Shown: positions 7,204-14,799 of the stretch, one piece after another
Numbering within the stretch: the stretch's first letter is position 1
Layout of the letters: each line of letters opens with the position of its first letter
Assembly: GCA_905221605.1 (NCBI GenBank)
Contig: CAJNDS010002724.1
Span: 62,001 to 126,000, forward strand
DNA length: 64,000 nucleotides
Origin: Symbiodinium natans
Lineage: Eukaryota; Sar; Dinophyceae; Suessiales; Symbiodiniaceae
Direction of reading: 5' to 3'
The notes under the pieces: generated by a model
The model's input: the letters and a program-made list of their open reading frames with translations, nothing else
Databases searched by the model: none
What the model was told of the DNA's origin: nothing
Program-made: the position numbers and the translations under genes

Positions 7204-9665
7204 CAGCGAACCCTCCCCCGAACCCGGAAGCTCATGACACTTACTCCCTCGCTGACCATCGGGTGCACTCCAGGATCGCCATCACCATCCAACCCTGGTT
7301 GATTATCGGGCTCGGCCTCAACCTCCCTAGGTTCATCTGGCTCATTTCCCAAATCCACCTGACTAGCGCGCTCTTCATCAGGATTTGCCGGAGTTTGGGA
7401 CTCTGCCAACAAGGGCCGACCACGCACGTCAACAGGAACTGTGTAAACCGCAGTCAATAGATAACGCTTACGATGACTGAGTTCGTCCTGCGACTTTTTA
7501 TACGGACCTGGACAATCAAGCGACAATACAAAGGCCTGTGGTGCGCGGACTCGTCTATGTTGCCTTTGGGTAGCGGTCCCGATCACACAATCTCTGCATG
7601 TCCTTAATGGAGGCCAATGTCCATTCTTTACATGTGTTTCAAAACTAATCTTGGAAAGTTTGAGTTTGGGGCTCCCCGACACAACGGCCTCAAGCTGGGC
7701 ACACACAATGCGCAATGCACCTGGCGCCCATGCCGCCCATCGAGCAGACTCCCCAACAGTGGATTGGTTTGGATCACCCACTCCCTCACCCTGCCAACCC
7801 GGACCCCTCACACTCATGGCGCTCATCGGCTGTGTGGACGCCCACGTAGTTGGCTTCCTTTTAGGGTGGCCAAGCGGTCCTTGATCCCCATGAATTTGCT
7901 TTAACCCCAGCAATCGCTCAACTGCTAGGTAACTCGGAGTGGCCCACATTGAAGGGTATCCATCTGGGGCCTCATGCTCCATGACCTCAGGGCTCAGGTA
8001 CGACTGAGGGTCCTGGGGATTTTCAAACAACACCCAACATCGACTCCTGAACGTGTAGGTACCGGCATCCCCTGCCGAGGTGCTTCCCATGCGTTTTATG
8101 CACTCATCAGCTGTCCCGTCTACCCAGGTAACTGCTCGTGATGCCAACAATGCCAACATGTACATGCGATGCAAAAGGACATCAGATTCATACACCTGCG
8201 ACTGCTGAGAGGGAGTCAAACCGGGCAAACCATGCACATGGGGGCCATTGCGAGCTCGAAGTGGGGGTGGACCTCCCTCCCGAAACCGACACCTCGAGAA
8301 TGGACCACAGGGCGGACCCCCGAGCACCGCATCGACTTTCCCAGAACAAACTAACTCAAGGAGGTACCTATACGTGAGCGGGTTCATCAGGTCTTCTTTT
8401 AGGTCGACCGACACACAAACACCTCCTGCAGCTGTCACGGCATCCTCAATCTGCCGCCGGCTCTCAGCAAACAAGTTAAGAACTACCTTCCCAGCCTTTT
8501 TAAGTTTTCGCCTAAACCTACGATTCCAGACTAAGGTCTCATGTGACTGCTCTGGCCACGCTGCGATTGCGGACTTCACATCATTTGGGATTTGGGGCCA
8601 CATGCGTCCTGCAGCAACATGCAAAGCTGAACCAACGTCCCCATCAACACGCACTTCATGAATCAGCTTGTCTAAAAGCTCAATTTCAGTGTTGTGTGCT
8701 GTGCGGATTTCGAGCGTTCGTGCACACAGGTCATTGGCGAAGCTCCACATGCGATGTTGCTCAATTTCGGCAATCAACTTATATGCCTCAGCTTCTGACA
8801 CTCGGGGGCATCCGGATGTAGTGAAAACGTCAATCTTTCCGCGTTGTGGGTGTGCCAGCACACACCTTCGGCCTGACCAGTCTAGCCGACATCCAAGCTC
8901 GATAAGCTGTCCTAGGGAAACAATCGGCTCAGCCTCTTGGTCAGTGATAAGTGTGCCTAGTGAGTTCACCCATAACATCGCGGAACCTGATGCGAGATTC
9001 ACTTCATGTCTCCTGAGAGCACTCAAGTCCTCGCCCTCAAGCTTCGGTCTAAGGCACGCGCTTGCACCGGAATCGATCAGGCCATACTTGCAACTAAGGC
9101 CCGGGCCATCCGGCACGCCCAGATGGGCTGCGTCAGACGGCTCAAAACTCGCGCGGTCGTTTTGGAACAACTCTGGCACCAACTCAGCGCCGACATTGAG
9201 CGCTTTAAGCTGCAGGGACCGCAGCAAGTTCGTGGCCTCTTGCATCATTTGGGCTTGATGCTCCCAGCTGCCCCTCCCCCGAACCTGCACGAGCAGCATA
9301 TCCTCAACCTTAGCAGCTTCAGGGTTTTTGCGGGGACATGCATCTTTCATGTGACCAGTGGCACTGCATAGAAAACACCTGCCAGATCCCTTACCTATGG
9401 GGGCATGCGTAAACTGACATTTATCAGCATAGTGACACCCAGCTTCAGTCATCCAGTGCTTGCATGCTGGCTTAGGATTGCCCTTTCCACCCTTACCACC
9501 ACCCTTCGCCTCAGCACCCTTCCCTTTGGACTCCCCACCACCCGGCGTCTCAACCCGAGCAACCTTGTGTTTCTTGGGGTCCTCACTCAATGCTGCAGCC
9601 TCGCACTCGGCCAACAAAAAGCTTAGCGTACTTACTGACAGCATCCTGGTTGGGAACTTGGTCAA
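7203..9665 (-). CDS. Copia gag-pol middle frame: zinc fingers, protease, C5-methyltransferase-like domain, integrase N-terminus
   Basis: 820 codons; the first frame position is probably not a real start, because gag enters by a frame change near 9616-9620. Domains in order: CCCH finger C68-x8-C77-x5-C83-x3-H87; CCHC knuckle C97-x2-C100-x4-H105-x4-C110; retropepsin LIDSGA with Asp198; a methyltransferase-like segment at 393-612; integrase zinc motif H678/H683 with C690-x2-C693; first integrase Asp717 (LSLDCPGPY). The methyltransferase-like part shows VLNLFAES (motif I-like, 395-402), GGPPCGPFS (motif IV-like, candidate nucleophile Cys453), FEN at 547-549 (motif VI-like) and KPTTWAST at 604-611. 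The frame ends in an acidic linker inside the integrase core and overlaps the pol ATG. Sure of the zinc fingers, protease and integrase; the methyltransferase homology is moderate. Confidence 0.85.
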   Translation of the reverse strand: MTKFPTRMLSVSTLSFLLAECEAAALSEDPKKHKVARVETPGGGESKGKGAEAKGGGKGGKGNPKPACKHWMTEAGCHYADKCQFTHAPIGKGSGRCFLCSATGHMKDACPRKNPEAAKVEDMLLVQVRGRGSWEHQAQMMQEATNLLRSLQLKALNVGAELVPELFQNDRASFEPSDAAHLGVPDGPGLSCKYGLIDSGASACLRPKLEGEDLSALRRHEVNLASGSAMLWVNSLGTLITDQEAEPIVSLGQLIELGCRLDWSGRRCVLAHPQRGKIDVFTTSGCPRVSEAEAYKLIAEIEQHRMWSFANDLCARTLEIRTAHNTEIELLDKLIHEVRVDGDVGSALHVAAGRMWPQIPNDVKSAIAAWPEQSHETLVWNRRFRRKLKKAGKVVLNLFAESRRQIEDAVTAAGGVCVSVDLKEDLMNPLTYRYLLELVCSGKVDAVLGGPPCGPFSRCRFREGGPPPLRARNGPHVHGLPGLTPSQQSQVYESDVLLHRMYMLALLASRAVTWVDGTADECIKRMGSTSAGDAGTYTFRSRCWVLFENPQDPQSYLSPEVMEHEAPDGYPSMWATPSYLAVERLLGLKQIHGDQGPLGHPKRKPTTWASTQPMSAMSVRGPGWQGEGVGDPNQSTVGESARWAAWAPGALRIVCAQLEAVVSGSPKLKLSKISFETHVKNGHWPPLRTCRDCVIGTATQRQHRRVRAPQAFVLSLDCPGPYKKSQDELSHRKRYLLTAVYTVPVDVRGRPLLAESQTPANPDEERASQVDLGNEPDEPREVEAEPDNQPGLDGDGDPGVHPMVSEGVSVMSFRVRGRVR
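7830..8489 (-). other. C5-cytosine-methyltransferase-like domain embedded in pol
   Basis: This is the insert between protease and integrase. Motif order matches C5 methyltransferases: an AdoMet-loop-like LNLFAES followed by an Ala/Gly-rich helix and an acidic strand end (VSVDL), then GGPPCGPFS with the Pro-Cys dipeptide, then FEN. The canonical motif IV is PCQ and motif I is DLFAGxGG, so both are altered here. An enzymatic role is therefore inference; a degenerate or repurposed domain is equally possible. Capture of cytosine methyltransferases by dinoflagellate retrotransposons is known from the literature; whether this is the same family cannot be decided here. Confidence 0.55.
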
Positions 9666-10665
9666 GCAAGTGGTTCGTCCTAAAGGTTTGAAGGCGAAAC
9701 AACGAAGAGGTGGACAAATTCGGAGGATGAAGACTGTCTAGACCTTTCACCTGCAACGACGGGTCTGGGAGATTCAGGCCAACCTCAGTCGATCTGACAA
9801 TCCAACGACGCCATTTCCTGATAGCCTTGACTGCGGCATGCGCAGTTGCACTGCTTCCTGGGTGTGTAATGTTGTTAAGCAGTTGTTCACGCTCTGCACT
9901 TCCCCCAGGTTGGTACTTACACATGGTCTTGTACACGATTGCAGCGGTCGAAAACAATCTAGACGTAACTATGTCCTCACGCAAATCTGCACCAACACAT
10001 TTCAGCAACATGGGCACTGCTTTCTGCTCTACCCTACTGAATCTACCGGTTTGGTAAAGTTCAACGAGGGCTTCGGGGTAAATACTAAGTCGGTCGAGAG
10101 GTGATGCGAGCAGCCAACGTGTGTACAACTGTTTCGCCTCACGCAACACATCTCCCCACCACTCACGCGCGCCCTGACTTAACGACGACATGGTGGGACC
10201 CAACGTTGCCAGCCAATCACCTGCAGTAATACTGGAGTTGGTAGGATCATACTTGTCAAGTTGAGGAAGCTCAGGCACGTACTTGATGGGTTCTTCAGGT
10301 TGCATTTTGGCTTGAGCTCTAAGGCCTGGAGGTGGGGGTGGCCTAATTTCAGTACCTCCTGGGCTCACTGGGTACTTCAACCCACTGCTGACACCTACGG
10401 CCTTTCGAGCAGGGCTACTTCTACCTCTGTCCTGACCGGGCTGCTTTCTTAAGAATTCGGGAATGGGTGGAGGCTCACCGGGACGCAAGGCATCTTGGTA
10501 CAGCTGAACATAATTCTCATACCCAAAGTTCCCCATGTCAAGAGGTCCTGACAAGCTTGCAGCAGCTCCTCCAGATTGACGAGCTCTTTTGAGGACTTTC
10601 ACTACGAGTCCTAGGCTCTCGTCCTCGCTTTGGGGATTTATCGGGAGTGACGGGTACGAAGGGTT
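9583..10665 (-). CDS. Copia gag capsid frame, broken at both ends
   Basis: Open from after a TAG at 10666-10668 down to 9583. No convincing ATG begins it, so it is a segment of a longer gag. It has a Pro/Arg-rich linker, then a helical capsid-like region around GAREWWGDV and LDRLSIYPEAL, the Trp-Trp helix I associate with dinoflagellate Copia gag. Its last 27 codons overlap the next frame. Reading continuity (helix ending KYAKL, then LLAECEAAAL in the other frame) points to a +1 change at the T5 run (A5 on + at 9616-9620). Either a one-base insertion, an assembly error or a programmed Ty1-like +1 shift would explain it. Confidence 0.7.
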   Translation of the reverse strand, partial: NPSYPSLPINPQSEDESLGLVVKVLKRARQSGGAAASLSGPLDMGNFGYENYVQLYQDALRPGEPPPIPEFLRKQPGQDRGRSSPARKAVGVSSGLKYPVSPGGTEIRPPPPPGLRAQAKMQPEEPIKYVPELPQLDKYDPTNSSITAGDWLATLGPTMSSLSQGAREWWGDVLREAKQLYTRWLLASPLDRLSIYPEALVELYQTGRFSRVEQKAVPMLLKCVGADLREDIVTSRLFSTAAIVYKTMCKYQPGGSAEREQLLNNITHPGSSATAHAAVKAIRKWRRWIVRSTEVGLNLPDPSLQVKGLDSLHPPNLSTSSLFRLQTFRTNHLLDQVPNQDAVSKYAKLFVGRVRGCSIE

Positions 10666-10737
10666 CTAGCCCTTGGGTTCAAGACCTCAGCTACGGACAC
10701 GGCTCTTGCCGGTCGTGTTGGGGCCTGTTCTCAAGCT

Positions 10738-11100
10738 TCAATCCTTCGGGCGTGACTCGCCAGGCGTACTTTGACTGGGCCTCAGTTGGCGGTCCCATTT
10801 GACCCCCTCTCCCGCCCAACCCCGTCCCAGCTTCCAAGGTCTGCCGGCTTGCCTGTCACAGCTGGTGTGCCAACGAACTGAGGAGGAAACACGCTTTCGG
10901 ACGTGGTTCAGGACACTAGAGCTTGCACCCGCAGACGACGACGATGCTTTGGAGCTCTCCAGCTTATCCATTCGCTCCACCAAAGACTGCTGGCCTTGCA
11001 TCAGCACACGCAGCATTGACGCCAGATCGCCAAAAGGATCTCTGCTCCCGGACTGGATCTCAACAGGCGGCGCGGAATAATCAGAAATTAACTCTCTGTA
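10738..11100 (-). pseudogene. Gag N-terminal piece, cut off by in-frame stops
   Basis: Same reading frame as the capsid segment, but separated from it by TGA (10738-10740), TGA (10687-10689) and TAG (10666-10668). The best coding stretch is DPFGDLASMLRVLMQGQQSL followed by VERMDKLE, an amphipathic helix typical of the start of gag, then Ser/Ala-rich linker. The frame opens only after a TGA near 11101. A neighbouring frame over 10600-10680 is Pro/Arg/Ser-rich in a gag-linker style, so one or more indels here, not just point stops, probably broke gag. Confidence 0.6.
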
Positions 11101-11137
11101 TCATCAACTTCTCTTAGACTCAATGCTTCAAGGCCTT

Positions 11138-11440
11138 TCATTGTACCACGCTCCTAGCCAAAAACTCACTCAATCCAGTAACGCTGTAGTGACCTGGTGA
11201 TGCATTCCGGGCAATTGGTTCCTGCTGCTGCGCAGGGTTGATACTACGTAATTCTTCTGCAGGCTGTGGGACACTCTCCTGCTGAACAGCATCTCCTGCT
11301 CCGGCCTCAGGAGTTTCCTGGGCTTGAGGTCCAAGCTCATACGGCGGTTCACGTTCAGATTCATCGCCTTCCCTTATGGCTGCACCTCTCCCCAGGGTCC
11401 TCTTGCACGACCTGTTGTGCACGGCGAAATCCTGCTGCAC
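11138..11440 (-). CDS. Short Glu/Gln/Pro-rich leader ORF, unrecognised
   Basis: 100 codons between the primer site and gag, in a different frame from gag. Composition (EREPPYELGPQAQETPE) is low-complexity and acidic, ending in SVTGLSEFLARSVVQ. It could be the original N-terminus of gag displaced by an indel, or a chance open frame in the leader. No domain recognised. Confidence 0.3.
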   Translation of the reverse strand: MQQDFAVHNRSCKRTLGRGAAIREGDESEREPPYELGPQAQETPEAGAGDAVQQESVPQPAEELRSINPAQQQEPIARNASPGHYSVTGLSEFLARSVVQ

Positions 11441-11510
11441 TGCACCTGACCAGAAGGGTTCGGGAAGTTTGCTATGGCAAGGTCTACTTTGTACAGGGCC
11501 CTTTTATTTA

Positions 11511-11528
11511 GCGTTGGGCTCATAACCC
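11511..11528 (-). promoter_or_regulatory. Primer binding site matching a tRNA-iMet anticodon arm
   Basis: The + strand reads GCGTTGGGCTCATAACCC, the anticodon stem and CAU loop of eukaryotic initiator tRNA-Met. It directly abuts the inner end of the 5' LTR. Drosophila copia is primed by the 5' half of initiator tRNA cut in the anticodon arm, and its primer site has the same character. The usual 3'-end site (TGGTATCAGAGC type) is absent. Half-tRNA priming is therefore the best reading. Confidence 0.75.
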
Positions 11529-11758
11529 TCGTGTGGGCAGCGGGGTTACGCAGGGTTCTCTTTTCCAACACAACAAACAACAAGACAAGACAGAAGGAAT
11601 GTTCTGATAGGAGTCTGTGTCCTATGACTTCTGCCTAAATGCTGTACATTCTACATATTGGCTTCTTTTCGAAAAGAACAGTGTGCTAGTGACAAGGGCT
11701 CCTATTCCGTAGATAAGCCAAGTCTCATTGACTCTAACTGGCTGCTCACTCACTCGCG
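11528..11758 (-). repeat. 5' LTR of the Copia element
   Basis: 231 bases, homologous to 1457-1731. On the coding strand it starts near CGCGAGTGAGTGAGC (or TGCGCGAG) and ends ...CTGCCCACA(CGAG). It lacks three short blocks present in the other LTR, each lost between 2-3-base microrepeats. The palindrome TTCTTTTCGAAAAGAA is kept at 11663-11678. It should contain the element's promoter, but no TATA box is obvious. Confidence 0.85.
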
Positions 11759-11763
11759 CACTC
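11759..11763. repeat. Candidate target-site duplication, right copy (CACTC)
   Basis: Matches 1452-1456 exactly. A 5-base match chosen with a few bases of freedom in edge placement could arise by chance in roughly one of a hundred cases, so it supports but does not prove the element ends. Confidence 0.5.
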
Positions 11764-13440
11764 TCTGTAGTCCCTCCTACCTTGTCTTCTGTTGGTGACT
11801 AACTTATCCCATCGTCTTTCTAATGCTTGTTCACTCCTCAAGCCACGAGAGCATCCCAGTGGGCTTCGCGGTGTTGGCAGCCGCTTGGCGATTCCTGGCA
11901 TCTAAGGTGCCATAACGTAAGGGTTCCATCGCGTAAGTGGTTTGCGGCGACTGTCGCTTCTGGTGAGTGAATCATCGCATTGGAAGACTTCCCACCCGCC
12001 TCCCGTGGAGACCGCTCTTTACCGCCCCGTACAGTGTTGGCGATTCTCTGCGGGTAGTCTCCAACTCAAAGGAGACACCGCGTCTCTGCACATGCATCCA
12101 GAGGGAGTCCCTGTCATGAAAACTGTATCTAAATACTATGTATGTGATCTTGAAGTTAAGGAGAAATTCCAGATATAATTTCCATTAAGAGCATGACAAA
12201 CCGAATTTCGCTTTCCCGCAAAAAACCGCTCATCACAAAATGTCGGTGCTGGAATACTGCGAGCTGGCTCTTGCGTGAAACGGAAGAATTGGTGAAACGG
12301 ACTTTGGTGCTACTGCTGTGTTCTCGTGGGAACCAAGACAGAAACGCACTCCAAGGAACCAAAGCAAGCCAAACCTCTTGAAGACGAGTGCTTTCTTGTA
12401 CTCTCACCAGCGCCGGCGCAGCACCGCGCTGGTCGGTTGTGGGGCGGACGTTCGCGCGCCAACTTTTAATGCAGACCAAGGCACCGTAACGTGAGTGTGT
12501 CGTAATGTAAGTATCGTAAGTGGTGTATTGTACGGAAGGCTTCTCGAAAAAGGAAGAAGAGCACGGGCTGTTCTGGTGGAAAGCTACGGCGATGTGGTCG
12601 TTCAGAAGCTTCCTTGGCACGATTCAGAGACTAGATAATACTGCACGATCCAGGGGTAGGTATGATCCTTGTAAGTGAATTGCATTATCAACCAAGCCGC
12701 GTAATGACAAAAGAGTGTTTGCCTCGTTCTGCAGAGGGAGAGCAAGGGACTCCATACTGTTACTCTTATTATTCCAGTGCCTAGCTGGGACAGAGGCTTG
12801 CACATGTAAGGGGCTTTGTGTGGGAGCGGATGTGATCGTAGATCTTGCAGAATTGCGCGTTTGGGGCGAGAATTGTTTGGGAAGCGGTGGCATGTAGATG
12901 TGACCATCGAGTCCACTGTCTCTTCAGCCGGGCGAAGGCGGTGGGCGCAGCGCCATCTTGTGTCTCTGTGGGTTACGCAAGCGGACAAAAAGCAGTGCAA
13001 GAAAACGTCCACCAAAACCATCCATAATCGCTCTAGAATCCCATTCACGCCCGCCCGGTTTTGTGAGAAACACCAACCTCCCACCATCACAAACCCCCCC
13101 TCTCGATGAGATTTCTCACAAAACGGACCTGGTTAAAAGGGGTTGCACTCCACCCAAAACCCCAAATCCTGCACCCTAAACCCAAAAACACAATTACTGA
13201 GCTTGAGCTTGGCGTTTCGGATCTTCGGTTTCGGGTATATGGTTTGGGTCGATCATGAGAACTGACCGGCAATGTCTTCTCAAAAGTTCACTACGCAATG
13301 TGCGAAGCATCTAACTGCATGCACTGATGTTGCTAGTGGCACACTTGCTTCCCATACTCTTACTGCCCCCTTACTGCCCCCCGGCCGAATTTTTTTATTT
13401 GCACCCCAGACTACAAAGCAGACCCACTATCCCTGACACT
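11764..13440. other. Non-genic stretch
   Basis: No open frame resembles a known protein. Short GTAAC/GTAAGTGG-like phrases recur near 11911-11940 and 12483-12523 (for example CGTAAGTGG at both). Around 13090-13190 the sequence becomes CCAAAACCCCAAA-like, a weak telomere-type composition. Confidence 0.4.
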
Positions 13441-13580
13441 TAGCCCATATCCGGCCAACAAGAGAACTGCTAGGCAGTCTGCAGCGGATGGGCTGCAGGG
13501 ACCTGCCAAGAGGTCCGCCTCTTGGCAGGTCTGCAGCTGGGATGTTGGAGGACTGCACGCTGGCTTCCTTGCAACTAGAA
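13441..13580 (-). repeat. Dispersed hairpin repeat, copy A (inverted)
   Basis: Its reverse complement shares ordered blocks with 19178-19375: CAAGGAAGCC, CTCTTGGCAG, CCTGCAG, then CAGACTGCCTA and AGTTCTCTTGTTGGC. Blocks are collinear over about 130 bases with indels between them, so this is a dispersed repeat family rather than chance. No coding content. The centre is the hairpin annotated below. Confidence 0.7.
13492..13537. repeat. 46-base hairpin inside the dispersed repeat
   Basis: Inner arms ACCTGCCAAGAGG and CCTCTTGGCAGGT are perfect 13-base complements around a TCCG loop. Outer arms GCTGCAG and CTGCAGC extend the stem after a two-base bulge. It would fold stably as RNA or cruciform DNA. 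Confidence 0.85.
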
Positions 13581-13584
13581 CTGT

Positions 13585-13640
13585 CCCGGGTCCGAAGAAC
13601 CCATAGCCTCAGGTTCGCGATCTCTTTCCTTATCCTGTTC
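13585..13640 (-). repeat. Inverted copy of the 13.83 kb short tandem unit
   Basis: Its reverse complement (GATCGCGAACCTGAGGCTAT and flanks) matches the unit at 13838-13882 (AATCGCGAACCTGAAGCCTA). The two therefore form a loose inverted pair about 200 bases apart. Confidence 0.6.
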
Positions 13641-13831
13641 TCTTAGGGTTGGGTGTTCTTGTTTCTGGTTCGATCTGGAAAATCTATATCGGCGACTGTT
13701 GGGGGTTGGTTTCTTTCCCTGTTTCCTTTTCGGTTGCAGGTTTTTGGAATCAAAGAAGCAATGCCTTCTCCCAAGCGATGGCTCCAGCCTTCCTTGGCTT
13801 TGCCACTCTCCGTGAAGCACCTCTACGGCAG

Positions 13832-13979
13832 CAGGAAGTAAAATCGCGAACCTGAAGCCTATGGCTTCCCGGACCCGCGAGCCGCAGGAAGAGAAATCGC
13901 GAAACTGAGCTTTTGCGACCTGGGAGCAGCAGGGTGAGAAATCCCGAACCGGAAGCTTATGGGCTTTCAGAACGGGGAA
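13832..13979 (+). repeat. Three degenerate tandem units of about 50 bases
   Basis: The phrase CAGGAAG(A/T)(G/A)AAATCGCGAA followed by CTGAAGC-like sequence occurs three times, near 13832, 13883 and 13927, with drift. No coding sense. Confidence 0.6.
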
Positions 13980-13984
13980 GCAGC

Positions 13985-14215
13985 GCAGAAAAGGTTTTCT
14001 GGGGTTTTTTGTGGTTTTCACGGCGTTTTCACGGGTTTTACGGGGTTTCCATGGGGTTTTTGTGGGGTTTCATGGTCTTTATGGTGTTTTTCATGGGGTT
14101 GCATGGGGAGTGTTCATGTGGTTTTTGTGGAGTTTTCATGTTTTTATGGGTTTCACAGCTTATAGTTGCATGGGACTTCATTTGTGGGGGCTTCATGGGC
14201 TTCATGGGGCTTCAT
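13985..14215 (+). repeat. G/T-rich low-complexity tract (CATGGGGTTTT-like)
   Basis: Irregular reiteration of TTTCATGGGG, GGTTTTTGTGG and GGGTTTTACGG. Open frames across it are Gly/Phe/Trp-rich artefacts of the repeat. Confidence 0.7.
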
Positions 14216-14274
14216 TGTAAGCGCAGGCTGCCTATGTGTCCCCCACAGGCGGCTACCCCACTGCGCTCAAGTCA

Positions 14275-14799
14275 TCAAAGCGTTGTCCTGCAGAGCAGGA
14301 CAAGGTAGCACTGTTGGCTGAGTACTGAGTCATGCGTGACAGCTAGATTGACATGCTCAATGGGCTTGCTGTCATCTGCATGCCATTGCGGGGGTGCTTG
14401 AGGTGCGACCCTTTGGGGAAGGTGATTGAGAAAGCGGGTAGTGTAATGTCCCCCGTGTACAGTAGACCCTCGATGCAGCACACACGCCGTGATTAAGTAT
14501 GTGACATGCGTACAAGCAGCCCCCTGATGTGGGTCACAGTAGCATGGGATCTGGACTGCAGTGGGAATGGTGACCCTGGTGTGCAATTTGACCGTCTCGA
14601 AGCGCGAGATGCGCAGAAGCAGGATGTGCGGGGGCGTGTGACGCAGCAGCTCCGCGGGCGCGAAGCTCTGCCCGTCATTCAGCAGGATCCGCTCCCTCAC
14701 CTCCCGCACCGTGGCGAAGCAGCCCTTGGCGACCCTGCTGCCCGCGCCCGCAAGCCTCAAGCCGGGCCAGGCAGCTGCCTCGACGTGGTGGTCTTGCAA
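14275..14799 (-). CDS. Ubiquitin-specific protease, C-terminal exon
   Basis: The 174-residue translation matches the His half of a USP-type cysteine protease, which removes ubiquitin from proteins. In order: LLRHTPPHILLLRISRFE (residues 51-68, the PPxLxxxLxRF-like strand), LITACVLHRGSTVHGGHYTT with catalytic His118 in GHY, WHADDSKP with the third triad residue at Asp142/143, and CYLVLLCR (the YLLFY-like end). It stops naturally at 14275. The Cys box (GNTCYLN-like) is not here. A CTTCTTGCAAG acceptor-like site lies just upstream of the frame at about 14800, so this is probably the last exon of a larger gene. Upstream exons were not found in 14.8-16.2 kb. A retroposed fragment is the alternative. 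Confidence 0.65.
   Translation of the reverse strand: MQDHHVEAAAWPGLRLAGAGSRVAKGCFATVREVRERILLNDGQSFAPAELLRHTPPHILLLRISRFETVKLHTRVTIPTAVQIPCYCDPHQGAACTHVTYLITACVLHRGSTVHGGHYTTRFLNHLPQRVAPQAPPQWHADDSKPIEHVNLAVTHDSVLSQQCYLVLLCRTTL

Larger units (their letters stand above)
1457..11758 (-). mobile_element. Ty1/copia-type LTR retrotransposon, 10.3 kb, dinoflagellate type
   Basis: Two near-identical direct repeats (1457-1731 and 11528-11758) flank minus-strand frames in copia order: gag, protease, integrase, reverse transcriptase, RNase H. Integrase lies before RT, which separates Copia from Gypsy. A tRNA-iMet-like primer site sits inside the 5' LTR and a polypurine tract inside the 3' LTR. The 5-base CACTC at both outer edges is a candidate target duplication. 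Two unusual pol inserts are visible: a C5-methyltransferase-like domain (about 7830-8489) and a 2OG-dioxygenase-like domain (about 5599-6021). Gag carries three in-frame stops and a frame change, and the integrase core crosses another frame change, so this copy is probably defective although recent. LTR substitutions are few; indels dominate. Confidence 0.9.

Noticed and set aside
13913-14308. Gly/Phe/Trp-rich open frame of 131 codons
   Set aside because: By-product of the G/T-rich low-complexity tract.
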